This document shows positions 50,301-58,163 of a stretch of 64,000 nt of DNA, one piece after another. Position 1 is the first letter of the stretch, and each line of letters starts with the position of its first letter. Source of the stretch: Streptomyces xanthophaeus (GTDB lineage: Bacteria > Actinomycetota > Actinomycetes > Streptomycetales > Streptomycetaceae); the NCBI RefSeq assembly GCF_000725805.1, contig NZ_JOFT01000018.1:1-64000 (forward strand), written 5' to 3'. Under the pieces are notes generated by a model that was given only the letters and a program-made list of their open reading frames with translations, did no database searches and was not told where the DNA came from. The position numbers and the translations under genes were made by a program.

Positions 50301-51655
50301 GTCCGGGCAATTCGCCCGGCTCCGGGGCGCCCCGCCACATCTACGACGAGGCCAACATCCTGCTGGGCGAGACCGTCCCGCAGGGAAGCCGGATCCGCCT
50401 CCAGAAGGACGCGGCGAACACCTCCACCTACGCCATCGACTTCGTCAGCCTGGAGCAGGCCACGGAGCTCCCCAACCCCGATCCCGCGAGCTACGCGGTG
50501 CCCGTCGGCTTCAGCCACCAGGACGTCCAGAACGCCCTGGACAAGGTGCGGATGGACACGACCGGCAAGCTCACCGGGGTCTACCTGCCGCCCGGCGACT
50601 ACCAGACGGCGAGCAAGTTCCAGGTGTACGGCAAGGCCGTGCAGGTGGTCGGCGCCGGACCGTGGTTCACCCGCTTCCACGCCCCGTCGTCCCAGGACAA
50701 CACCGACATCGGCTGGCGCGCGGAGGGCACCGCGAAGGGCTCCTCCTTCTCGGGCTTCGCCTACTTCGGCAACTACACCTCGCGCATCGACGGACCGGGC
50801 AAGGTCTTCGACTTCGCAGGCGTCTCCGACATCACCATCGACAACATCTGGAACGAGCACATGGTGTGCCTCTACTGGGGCGCCAACACCGACCGGATCA
50901 CCATCAAGAACTCGCGGATCCGCAACATGTTCGCCGACGGCATCAACATGACCAACGGCAGCACGGACAACCTCGTGACCAACAACGAGGCGCGGGCCAC
51001 GGGCGACGACAGCTTCGCGCTGTTCTCCGCGATCGACGCGGGCGGCGCGGACATGAAGAACAACGTGTACGAGAACCTGACGACGATCCTGACCTGGCGG
51101 GCAGCGGGCGTGGCCGTCTACGGAGGCTTCAACAACACCTTCCGCAACATCCACATCGCCGACACCCTCGTCTATTCGGGCATCACCATCAGCTCCCTGG
51201 ACTTCGGGTATCCGATGAACGGTTTCGGCACCGATCCGACCACCTTCGAGAACATCTCGATCGTCCGGTCCGGCGGCCATTTCTGGGGCGCGCAGACCTT
51301 CCCGGGGATCTGGCTGTTCTCGGCCTCGAAGGTGTTCCAGGGGATCCGGATCAACAACGTCGACATCGTCGACCCGACGTACAGCGGAATCATGTTCCAG
51401 ACGCAGTACGTCGGCGGTCAGCCGGTCAATCCCATCAAGGACACCGTTTTGAGGGACATCACCGTCACCGGTGCGAAGAAGAGCGGTGACGCCTTCGACG
51501 CCAAGTCCGGCTTCGGCCTCTGGGCGAACGAGATGCCCGAGGCGGGACAGGGGCCGGCGGTCGGTGAGGTCACCATCCACAACCTGAAGACGAGCGGCAA
51601 CGCCGTGGACGTGCGCAACACGACCTCGACCTTCAGGATCAACCAGCTGCCGTGA
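47369..51655 (+). CDS. Secreted multidomain alpha-1,3-glucanase (GH87, mycodextranase-like)
   Basis: 1428 residues. Signal peptide about 1-32. Two F5/8C (discoidin-type) carbohydrate-binding domains (33-315; FPQWVQTDLGATTRIDQVVLKLP and homologous QWIQADLGASVRVDRVVLRLP). Two FN3 domains from about 318 and 408 (nearly identical TWQASTDNVGVTGY). A third F5/8C-type domain from 502, two CARDB-like domains from about 643 and 755, a CBM6/35-like module from 874 (YEAEDAVVGGGAGV), and the GH87 beta-helix from 1043. Asp1190 and Asp1213-Asp1214 have the D-x22-DD spacing I recall for the GH87 catalytic aspartates. Likely hydrolyses fungal alpha-1,3-glucan or mutan. ATG 47369 follows GAGGA. Confidence 0.8.
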   Translation: MRRLHWRWRALAALLSTVLLLMGWPALNAAAAGGPSIAAGRPAAASSTNGAFTAANVTDGNQSTYWESAGSAFPQWVQTDLGATTRIDQVVLKLPASWESRSQTLSVQGSADGTSFSTLVNPAAHTFSQGSGNTVTIGFPAAQTRYVRISITANTGWQAAQLAELEVRAPGESSVNLALGKTLTASTSTQVYVPANANDGNTASYWESANNALPQWIQADLGASVRVDRVVLRLPDTWGARTQTLKIQGSANGTEFADLTASKAYAFDAAGGNAVTITFDAATTRHLRVLISLNSVQPGGQLSELEVYGPQTGDTQAPTAPTALAYTEPATGQIKLTWQASTDNVGVTGYDVYANNQLRTSVAGNVTTYTDTQPTGANVTYHLRAKDAAGNQSPDSNSVTRAGDTGDTQAPTAPGSLTLTEPATGQVKLTWQASTDNVGVTGYEVYANNVLRTTVAGNTTTHTDTQPASATVSYFVRAKDAAGNRSGDSNSVTRGGSGGGGSNLAVGKPVTGSSVIHTFVAENANDNSTATYWEGAAGAYPSTLTVGLGANADVERLVLKLNPDSSWGARTQHIQVLGREQSASGVSGLVAAKDYVFDPASGNTVTIPLTARVADVQLRFTANTGSSNGQIAEFQVIGVAAPNPDLEITALSAAPAAPVESDPVTLSATVRNSGPAPAAATAVSFRLGGTKVATAQVPALAAGATATVTAAIGPRDADTYPLGAVVDEANTVVEQNDTNNSFTGSPLVVRPVDSSDLVASAVSWSPSAPSAGQPVAFTVTVKNQGSVAAAAGTHAVTLTLQDAGGATVRTLTGSFSGALAAGASAAPVALGSWPAANGKYTVRTVLADDANELPVKRANNTSTQSFFVGRGANMPFETYEAEDAVVGGGAGVVGPNRTIGDIAGEASGRKAVSLDATGEYVEFTTRAATNTLVTRFSIPDAPGGGGIDSTINVYVNGTLKKSLPLTSKYAWLYGAEASPGNSPGSGAPRHIYDEANILLGETVPQGSRIRLQKDAANTSTYAIDFVSLEQATELPNPDPASYAVPVGFSHQDVQNALDKVRMDTTGKLTGVYLPPGDYQTASKFQVYGKAVQVVGAGPWFTRFHAPSSQDNTDIGWRAEGTAKGSSFSGFAYFGNYTSRIDGPGKVFDFAGVSDITIDNIWNEHMVCLYWGANTDRITIKNSRIRNMFADGINMTNGSTDNLVTNNEARATGDDSFALFSAIDAGGADMKNNVYENLTTILTWRAAGVAVYGGFNNTFRNIHIADTLVYSGITISSLDFGYPMNGFGTDPTTFENISIVRSGGHFWGAQTFPGIWLFSASKVFQGIRINNVDIVDPTYSGIMFQTQYVGGQPVNPIKDTVLRDITVTGAKKSGDAFDAKSGFGLWANEMPEAGQGPAVGEVTIHNLKTSGNAVDVRNTTSTFRINQLP

Positions 51656-51667
51656 CGGAGCGGTGGG

Positions 51668-51705
51668 CCGGATGCCGCCCGGGGATCGTCCCGGGCGGCA
51701 TCCGG
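51668..51705 (+). terminator. Terminator after the GH87 gene
   Basis: A perfect 16-bp stem (CCGGATGCCGCCCGGG and its complement) with a 6-nt loop begins 12 nt after the stop codon. Confidence 0.85.
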
Positions 51706-51765
51706 CCCTGTCGTGCGCGCTCTTCCGGCAGTCGCTTTCCTGCGTCAAACTGGCTGTAATCGAAC

Positions 51766-51780
51766 TGCAAGGAACTTGCA
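51766..51780. promoter_or_regulatory. LacI-family operator upstream of the lacI gene
   Basis: TGCAAG-gaa-CTTGCA is a perfect 15-nt palindrome of the MalR/CcpA-like type. It lies 23 nt before the lacI ATG, upstream of TACTCT (51791-51796), the likely -10 of a leaderless promoter. Two copies of CTTGCGCT (51784-51791, 51795-51802) follow directly. Strong indication of autoregulation. Confidence 0.7.
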
Positions 51781-51803
51781 TTTCTTGCGCTACTCTTGCG
51801 CTC

Positions 51804-52814
51804 ATGACGCGACGACTTGCTCAAGTGGCGAAGAAGGTGGGAGTCAGCGAGGCAACGGTCAGCCGGGTGCTCAACGGCAAGCCGGGCGTCTCGGAGGCGA
51901 CCCGCCAGTCCGTGCTCACCGCCCTCGACGTCCTCGGCTACGAGCGTCCCACCCAGCTGCGGGGCGAGCGCGCGCGGCTGGTCGGGCTGGTCCTGCCGGA
52001 ACTGCAGAACCCCATCTTCCCGGCCTTCGCCGAGGTCATCGGCGGCGCGCTGGCGCAGCAGGGACTGACTCCGGTGCTGTGCACGCAGACCACCGGCGGC
52101 GTCTCCGAGGCCGACTACGTCGAGCTGCTGCTCCAGCAGCAGGTGTCCGGCGTGGTCTTCGCCGGCGGGCTCTTCGCCCAGGCCGACGCCCCGCACGACC
52201 ACTACCGGCTGCTCTCCGAGCGCAAGGTCCCGGTGGTGCTGATCAACGCCTCCATCGACGACCTGGGCTTCCCCTGCGTGGCCTGCGACGACGCCGTCGC
52301 GGTCGAGCAGGCCTGGCGCCACCTGGCCTCCCTCGGGCACGAGCGGATCGGCCTGGTGCTCGGCCCGCCCGACCACATGCCCTCCCTGCGCAAGCTGGCG
52401 GCCGCGCAGGCGGTGGCCGCCGCGGCCGGGTCGGAGCTGCCCGCCGCCCATGTGGAGCGGGCGCTGTTCTCGCTGGAAGGCGGCCACGCGGCCACCTCCC
52501 GGCTGCTCGACCGGGGGGTCACCGGCATCATCTGCGCGAGCGACCCGCTGGCCCTCGGCGCGGTGCGGGCCGCCCGCAGGCGCGGGCTCCACGTCCCCCG
52601 GGAGGTCTCCGTGGTGGGCTACGACGACTCGGCGTTCATGAACTGCACCGAGCCCCCGCTGACCACCGTCCGCCAGCCCATCGAGGCCATGGGCAGGGCG
52701 GCGGTCGAGCTGCTCACGGCGCAGATCCAGGGGGCCGCCGTACAGCCCGGAGAGCTGCTCTTCGAGCCGGAACTGGTGGTCCGCGGCTCCACCGCGCAGG
52801 CCCCGCGGGCCTGA
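51804..52814 (+). CDS. LacI-family transcriptional regulator of the alpha-glucan locus
   Basis: 336 residues. The LacI HTH is at the N-terminus (RLAQVAKKVGVSEATVSRVLNGKPGVSEATRQSV, 4-37) with the hinge-helix Leu. The periplasmic-binding-protein-like effector domain follows (GLVLPELQNPIFPAFAEVIGGAL, VSVVGYDDSAF, TTVRQPIEAMGR). It presumably represses the adjacent glucanase and transporter genes and responds to an oligosaccharide such as nigerose or maltose type; ligand is inferred from context. ATG 51804 is 7 nt after the -10. Confidence 0.9.
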   Translation: MTRRLAQVAKKVGVSEATVSRVLNGKPGVSEATRQSVLTALDVLGYERPTQLRGERARLVGLVLPELQNPIFPAFAEVIGGALAQQGLTPVLCTQTTGGVSEADYVELLLQQQVSGVVFAGGLFAQADAPHDHYRLLSERKVPVVLINASIDDLGFPCVACDDAVAVEQAWRHLASLGHERIGLVLGPPDHMPSLRKLAAAQAVAAAAGSELPAAHVERALFSLEGGHAATSRLLDRGVTGIICASDPLALGAVRAARRRGLHVPREVSVVGYDDSAFMNCTEPPLTTVRQPIEAMGRAAVELLTAQIQGAAVQPGELLFEPELVVRGSTAQAPRA

Positions 52815-52853
52815 GCGCCCGCCGCCCCCCCCAGGGTCCGCGCGCTGCGACCA

Positions 52854-52893
52854 GGGCTCCGGAACGTCCCATGGACGGTCCGGAGCCCTTTTT
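52854..52893 (+). terminator. Rho-independent terminator after lacI
   Basis: A 10-bp perfect stem (GGGCTCCGGA / TCCGGAGCCC) extended by an inner CGTCC/GGACG stem, followed by five Ts (52889-52893). It is one of the few canonical T-tailed terminators in this window. Confidence 0.9.
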
Positions 52894-53026
52894 GCGTCCC
52901 CGTACGGCACTCCACTGTCAATCTCTTACGAAATCTGCGCGAGATATTGCGTTCATCTGTGGGTGGTGGTTGAGTGTGCCGCGCTCGCCCCCACGCCTCC
53001 TGCTCGATGCTCGAAGGGGACCACCG

Positions 53027-54424
53027 ATGAGAACCCACGTCCGCCGCAACGTCGCGGCCGCCCTCGTCTCCGCGCTCGCCGTCACGGCCCTCGCGGCCTG
53101 CGGAACGAGCAGCAGCTCAGACGGCGACAAGCCCCCGGCCGGCGGCTCCACCGACGCCTCCGCCCCGCTCGACCCGAAGGCCAAGGTCACCCTCTCCATC
53201 GACTGCATGCCGCCCGCGGCCAAGGCGGCCGAGCTCAAGGAGTGGAAGGAGGACGTGGCGGAGTTCAACAAGACCTACCCGAACGTCACGATCGACGGCC
53301 GCTCCACCCCCGGCCAGTGCCTGGAGCCCCCGCGCTTCACCGCGATGCTCAAGGCGAAGTCCCAGCCCGACGTCTTCTACGCCTACTTCACCGATCTCCA
53401 GCAGGTGCTGGACAACGACGGGGCCGAGGACATCTCGGCGTACGTCACGCCCGCCTCGGTGCCCGCGCTCCAGGACATCGACAGACACGTCCTGGACGTC
53501 CTGAAGCGCGACGGGAAGCTCTACGGGCTGCCCACCAGCAACTACACGATGGGCCTGCTGGTCAACCGCAAGCTGTTCCAGCAGGCCGGCCTGGACCCCG
53601 ACTCCCCGCCGCGCACCTGGGAGGAGGTCCGGGCGGCCGCCAAGAAGATCGCGGCCCTCGGCAACGGGGTCGCCGGCTTCGGCGAGTACAGCGTGGAGAA
53701 CACCGGAGGCTGGCACTACACGGCCACCATGTACGGCCTGGGCGGCGAGGTCGTCGGCGCCGACGGCAAGGCCGCCTTCAACAACGCCACCGGCAAGCAG
53801 ATCGTCGACAACCTCCACGCCATGCGCTGGGAGGACGACAGCATGGGCCGGACCCAACTGCTCAAGTGGGGTGACCTGCAGAAGCAGATGGCCTCGGACA
53901 AGCTCGGCATGTTCCTGGCCGCACCCGACGACATCACGTACATGGTCCAGCAGCTCGGGGCCGAGTACGCGAACTTCGGAATGGGCCCCATCCCCGGCGG
54001 CGCGGCCACCCTCGCCGGCGGCAACGGCTACATGATCAAGAAGGGCAGCTCGCCCGACCAGGTCAAGGCCGCCGTGGCCTGGCTGAACTTCAAGACCCTC
54101 GCGGTCGGCAAGGGGCAGTTCCGGTACGACCGGAGCAAGGCCGACGGCCTGCCGGTCGGCCTGCCCCAGCCGGCCTTCTTCACCGGGGCCAGCAAGGCCG
54201 AGGACGACAAGCTGAAGGCGGCGAGCGCCACCATGCCGGTCGCCAACTTCAAGGCCTTCCTGGACCACCCGGTGCCCGGCAAGGCGGAGCCGGTGAAGGC
54301 GCAGGAGGTCTACAAGGTCCTCGACAAGGTGATGTCGGCCGTCCTCACCAACAAGGACGCCGATCCCGGTCAGCTCCTCGCCGAGGCGGAGAAGGCGGTC
54401 AACCAGGTGCTGGCCAACCAGTAG
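53027..54424 (+). CDS. Sugar ABC transporter lipoprotein substrate-binding protein
   Basis: 465 residues of the carbohydrate (CUT1) binding-protein family. The lipobox is LAVTALAAC with lipid-attached Cys25, then a Ser/Gly linker. Body: TLSIDCMPPAAKAAELKEW, NKTYPNVTID, DVFYAYFTDLQQVLDN, GLPTSNYTMGLLVNRKLFQQAGLDP, ending in helices of the type II fold. It binds an oligosaccharide, presumably a breakdown product of the GH87 enzyme. ATG 53027 follows AAGGGGA. An open region with GATATTGCG 80 nt upstream may hold its promoter and a LacI half site. Confidence 0.92.
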   Translation: MRTHVRRNVAAALVSALAVTALAACGTSSSSDGDKPPAGGSTDASAPLDPKAKVTLSIDCMPPAAKAAELKEWKEDVAEFNKTYPNVTIDGRSTPGQCLEPPRFTAMLKAKSQPDVFYAYFTDLQQVLDNDGAEDISAYVTPASVPALQDIDRHVLDVLKRDGKLYGLPTSNYTMGLLVNRKLFQQAGLDPDSPPRTWEEVRAAAKKIAALGNGVAGFGEYSVENTGGWHYTATMYGLGGEVVGADGKAAFNNATGKQIVDNLHAMRWEDDSMGRTQLLKWGDLQKQMASDKLGMFLAAPDDITYMVQQLGAEYANFGMGPIPGGAATLAGGNGYMIKKGSSPDQVKAAVAWLNFKTLAVGKGQFRYDRSKADGLPVGLPQPAFFTGASKAEDDKLKAASATMPVANFKAFLDHPVPGKAEPVKAQEVYKVLDKVMSAVLTNKDADPGQLLAEAEKAVNQVLANQ

Positions 54425-54529
54425 CGGAACCCGGATGGGCCCGGCGGCCCGCTTCCCCGCCCTCCGCCGCCCGGGCCCTCCGCCGCCGGCCCCTCCGTAC
54501 CGCCCGGCCTCCGTACACGCCCGGCCTCC

Positions 54530-54630
54530 GTACCGCCCGGGCCCTGCGCACCGCACCGGCCCGCACCAGGTACCCGTACCGCGTTCCCGTACGGCGTCAC
54601 CACACCTGCACCCGTACCCGTACCCGCACC
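54530..54630 (+). repeat. CCGTACC-type short repeats before the first permease
   Basis: The 221-nt gap between binding protein and permease contains cgtaccc/ccgtac words in tandem (for example cccgtacccgtacccg near 54613-54628, and repeats around 54496-54540). The permease's ribosome-binding site GAGGAG follows. No gene seen. Confidence 0.5.
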
Positions 54631-54645
54631 GAGGAGCGAGCGCCG

Positions 54646-55554
54646 ATGTCGGCTCCCACCCTGCCCCGAGGCTCCCGTGAGGAATTCCTCAGGGCGTTCA
54701 AGCGGAACCTGACGGCACACGGCTTCCTGATCGGCGCCGTCCTCTGCTTCTCCTTCTTCTCCTGGTACCCGATGGTCCGGGAGTTCCTGCTGGCCTTCCA
54801 GAAGACCGAGGGCGGCACCACCCGCTGGGTCGGCTGGGACAACTTCGCCTACGTCTTCCGGGACCCGAACGTCTGGCAGGCCTGGCGCAACACCCTGCTC
54901 TTCACCGGGCTGGCCCTGCTCCTCGGCTTCGTCCTCCCCTTCGTGGTGGCCCTCGTCCTGAACGAGTTCCGGCACGCGCGCGGCTACCTGCGCCTGCTGG
55001 TCTACCTGCCGGTGATGATGCCGCCGGTGGCCTCGGTCCTGCTCTTCAAGTACTTCTACGACCCGGGCTACGGCCTCTTCAACCGGGCGCTGGAATTCCT
55101 GCACCTCCCGGCGCAGGACTGGCTCCAGTCCACCGACACCGCGATGCTCTCCGTCGTCCTCGCCTCCACCTGGATGAACATGGGGGGCGCGACCCTCATC
55201 TACCTGGCCGCCCTCCAGGGCATCCCCGGCGAGCTGTACGAGGCGGCCGAACTCGACGGGGCCGGTCTGCTGCGCAAGGTCTGGCACGTCACGATCCCGC
55301 AGACCAAGCTGATCCTCTCGCTGATGCTGCTGATGCAGATCGTCGCGACGATGCAGGTGTTCGTCGAACCGTTCCTGCTGACCGGCGGGGCCGGACCCGA
55401 AGGATCGACCACCACCGTCGTCGTCCTCATCTACCAGTACGCCTTCAGCTTCAACCACTACGGAGGTGCGGCGGCCCTGGGGCTGTGCCTGCTCGTCCTC
55501 CTCGCCGGCTTCTCCGCCGTGTACGTCCGGCTGAGCCGCGACAACGAGAACTGA
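54646..55554 (+). CDS. Sugar ABC transporter permease (MalF-like)
   Basis: 302 residues, six transmembrane helices, and the EAA loop EAAELDGAGLLRKVWHVTIP near 200 that contacts the shared ATPase. WVGWDNFAYVFRDPNVWQAWRNT is the MalF-type periplasmic region. ATG 54646 follows GAGGAG. As usual in Streptomyces, no ATPase gene is in the locus; MsiK, encoded elsewhere, most likely serves it. Confidence 0.93.
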   Translation: MSAPTLPRGSREEFLRAFKRNLTAHGFLIGAVLCFSFFSWYPMVREFLLAFQKTEGGTTRWVGWDNFAYVFRDPNVWQAWRNTLLFTGLALLLGFVLPFVVALVLNEFRHARGYLRLLVYLPVMMPPVASVLLFKYFYDPGYGLFNRALEFLHLPAQDWLQSTDTAMLSVVLASTWMNMGGATLIYLAALQGIPGELYEAAELDGAGLLRKVWHVTIPQTKLILSLMLLMQIVATMQVFVEPFLLTGGAGPEGSTTTVVVLIYQYAFSFNHYGGAAALGLCLLVLLAGFSAVYVRLSRDNEN

Positions 55555-55586
55555 CCGGACCAGAACCCGCCGGGGGAGTACTTCAC

Positions 55587-56462
55587 ATGGCAGAGCGCAC
55601 CCTGATATCACCGGCCCAACTCGGCCGCACCCGAGGCAGGATCGTCTACTGGACCGTCCTCGTCCTGGTCGTCGCGGGCTTCACCCTCGTCTTCCTCGGG
55701 CCCCTCTACTGGATGGTCTCGAACGGCCTCAAGAGCACCGCGGAGTTCGCCGAAGTCCCGCCGACCCTGGTCCCCGACTCCCTGCACACCGCCAACTACA
55801 CGGCCGCCTGGAAGGTCATGGACCTGGCCAGGCTGCTGCTCAACACCCTCTACTACGCCTTCGGCGCCCTGGCCTTCCAACTGGTCCTCGACGTGGCCGC
55901 CGCCTACTCGCTCTCCCGGCTGCGACCGCTCTTCGGCAAGGCGGTCCTCGGGATGATGCTGGCGACCCTGATGATCCCGGCGACCGTGCTCGTCGTACCC
56001 CAGTACCTCACGGTCCTCGACATGCCGGTCATCCAGCGGAACCTGCTCAACACCCCCTGGGTGATCTGGCTGCCGTCCGTCACCAACGCCTTCAACATCT
56101 TCCTGCTGAAGCGGTTCTTCGACTCCATCCCGCAGGAGATCCTCGACGCGGGAGCCATCGACGGGGCCAGTGCCCTGCGCACCCTGCGCTCCATCGTCCT
56201 GCCGATGTCCCGGCCCGTCCTCGGCGTCGTGTCGATCTTCGCGATCGTCGGGGTCTGGAAGGACTTCCTCTGGCCGATGCTGACCCTGCCCGACCCGGCC
56301 CTCCAGACGCTCAACGTCGGCATCTACTCCCTGGCCTCCGGAGTCCCCGAGAACCACCTCATCGCCGCCCTCGCGATGGCCTCGGCGCCCACGCTCATCC
56401 TCTTCCTGATCTTCCAGCGCAACATCATGAGCGGTCTGACGGCAGGCTCCCTCAAGGGCTGA
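55587..56462 (+). CDS. Sugar ABC transporter permease (MalG-like)
   Basis: 291 residues, six transmembrane helices and the EAA loop EILDAGAIDGASALRTLRSIVLPMSRP near 190. It forms a heterodimer with the preceding permease. ATG 55587 follows GGGGAG, 32 nt after the MalF-like gene. Typical CUT1 organisation. Confidence 0.93.
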   Translation: MAERTLISPAQLGRTRGRIVYWTVLVLVVAGFTLVFLGPLYWMVSNGLKSTAEFAEVPPTLVPDSLHTANYTAAWKVMDLARLLLNTLYYAFGALAFQLVLDVAAAYSLSRLRPLFGKAVLGMMLATLMIPATVLVVPQYLTVLDMPVIQRNLLNTPWVIWLPSVTNAFNIFLLKRFFDSIPQEILDAGAIDGASALRTLRSIVLPMSRPVLGVVSIFAIVGVWKDFLWPMLTLPDPALQTLNVGIYSLASGVPENHLIAALAMASAPTLILFLIFQRNIMSGLTAGSLKG

Positions 56463-56516
56463 CCACCCCGCACGCCCGCCGCCGCGCCCGGCCGCCCCCT
56501 GCGAAAGGACCCCTCC

Positions 56517-58124
56517 GTGGCTGACTTTCCCCTGCCCGAAGACTCCGCCGACTGGTGGCGCTCGGCCGCCATCTACCAGGTGTACGTCCGCAGCTTCGCC
56601 GACGGCGACGGGGACGGCACCGGTGACCTCGCAGGCGTCCGGGCCCGCCTCCCCTACCTCGCCGAACTCGGGGTGGACGCCCTGTGGTTCACCCCCTGGT
56701 ACCTCTCCCCGCTCGCCGACGGCGGCTACGACGTCGCCGACTACCGCGCCATCGACCCCGCCTTCGGCACCCTGGCCGAGGCCGAGAAGCTCATCGGCGA
56801 AGCCCGCGAGCTGGGCATCCGGACCATCGTCGACATCGTCCCGAACCACGTGTCCGACCAGCACGCCTGGTTCCGGGCCGCCCTCGCCGCCGGCCCCGGC
56901 AGCCCCGAGCGGCAGCTCTTCCACTTCCGCCCCGGCCGCGGGGCCGGCGGCGAACTGCCGCCGGGGGACTGGCCCTCCCAGTTCAACGGCGCCGCCACCT
57001 GGACGCGGGTACCGGACGGGGAGTGGTACCTGCACCTGTTCACCCCGCAGCAGCCCGACCTCAACTGGGACCACCCGGCCGTTCGCCGCGAGCACGAGGA
57101 GGTCCTGCGCTTCTGGTTCGAACGGGGCGTGGCCGGCGTACGGATCGACTCCGCGGCCCTGCTGCTGAAGGACCCGGCCCTGCCCGACCTGGCCGGACGC
57201 TCCCCCGAGCCGTGGCCCGGCGAGGTCCACCCGTACATCGACCGGGACGGGCTGCACGCCGTCTACCGCTCCTGGCGGGCCGTCGCCGACGAGTACGGGG
57301 CCGTCTTCGTCGGTGAGGTCTGGCTGCCGGACTCCGAACGCTTCGCCCGCTACCTGCGCCCCGACGAGCTGCACACCGCCTTCAACTTCTCCTTCCTCAG
57401 CTGCCCGTGGGACGCCGGACGGCTGCGCACCTCCATCGAGGAGACCCTCGCCGAGCACGCCCCCGTCGGGGCTCCGGCCACCTGGGTGCTCTGCAACCAC
57501 GACGTGACCCGTACGGTCACCCGCTACGGGCGCGCCGAGACCGGCTTCGACTTCGCCGCCAAGGCCTTCGGCACCCCGACCGACCTGGGTCTGGGCACCC
57601 GGCGGGCGCGCGCCGCCGCCCTGCTGACGCTGGCCCTGCCCGGGGCGGTCTACGTCTACCAGGGCGAGGAGCTGGGGCTGCCGGAAGCCGAGGTCCCGCT
57701 CAGCCGGATCCAGGACCCGATGCACTTCCGGTCGGGCGGCACCGACCCGGGCCGGGACGGCTGCCGGATCCCCCTGCCGTGGACCGAGGAGCCCTGGAAC
57801 GACCCCTGGCTGCCGCAGCCCGAGGGCTGGGCGCGGTACGCCGCGGACCGCCAGGACGGGGACCCGGACTCGATGCTCACCCTCTACCGCACCGCCCTCG
57901 GACTGCGCCGCGCGGCGGCCGGGTTCGGCGGCGGCACCCTGGAGTGGCTGCCCGCGCCGCCCGGGGTGCTGTCGTTCGCCCGCCCCGACGGGCTGGTCTG
58001 CACGGTCAACCTGTCCGAGGTCCCGGTCGCACTGCCGGGCCGCGCCGAACTCCTGCTGAGCAGCTCCGCCCTCGACGGTACGGGGCTGCTTGCGCAGGAC
58101 ACGGCGGTCTGGCTGCGGACCTGA
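56517..58124 (+). CDS. GH13 alpha-glucosidase (oligo-1,6/AglA-like)
   Basis: 535 residues, cytoplasmic, GH13 fold. Catalytic residues: nucleophile Asp211 (GVRIDSAA), acid/base Glu267 (VGEVW), transition-state Asp329 (CNHDVTR). DIVPNHVSDQHAWF and QPDLNWDHP are typical of the GH13 alpha-glucosidase/oligo-1,6-glucosidase/trehalose-type subfamilies. It would hydrolyse oligosaccharides imported by the adjacent transporter to glucose. GTG 56517 follows GAAAGGA. Its sequence does not fix linkage specificity. Confidence 0.92.
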   Translation: MADFPLPEDSADWWRSAAIYQVYVRSFADGDGDGTGDLAGVRARLPYLAELGVDALWFTPWYLSPLADGGYDVADYRAIDPAFGTLAEAEKLIGEARELGIRTIVDIVPNHVSDQHAWFRAALAAGPGSPERQLFHFRPGRGAGGELPPGDWPSQFNGAATWTRVPDGEWYLHLFTPQQPDLNWDHPAVRREHEEVLRFWFERGVAGVRIDSAALLLKDPALPDLAGRSPEPWPGEVHPYIDRDGLHAVYRSWRAVADEYGAVFVGEVWLPDSERFARYLRPDELHTAFNFSFLSCPWDAGRLRTSIEETLAEHAPVGAPATWVLCNHDVTRTVTRYGRAETGFDFAAKAFGTPTDLGLGTRRARAAALLTLALPGAVYVYQGEELGLPEAEVPLSRIQDPMHFRSGGTDPGRDGCRIPLPWTEEPWNDPWLPQPEGWARYAADRQDGDPDSMLTLYRTALGLRRAAAGFGGGTLEWLPAPPGVLSFARPDGLVCTVNLSEVPVALPGRAELLLSSSALDGTGLLAQDTAVWLRT

Positions 58125-58163
58125 CGCCGCAGCCGGACCGTTCCGTCTCCCCGGGCACGGCCG

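Noticed and set aside
47324..51805. 1493-codon minus-strand frame opposite the GH87 gene
   Set aside because: Val/Gly/Asp-rich shadow of a large high-GC gene; it has no domain and spans two transcription units.
54496..54640. CRISPR-like array from the CCGTAC words before the permease
   Set aside because: The repeats are only 6-8 nt, spacing is irregular and no unique spacers are present.
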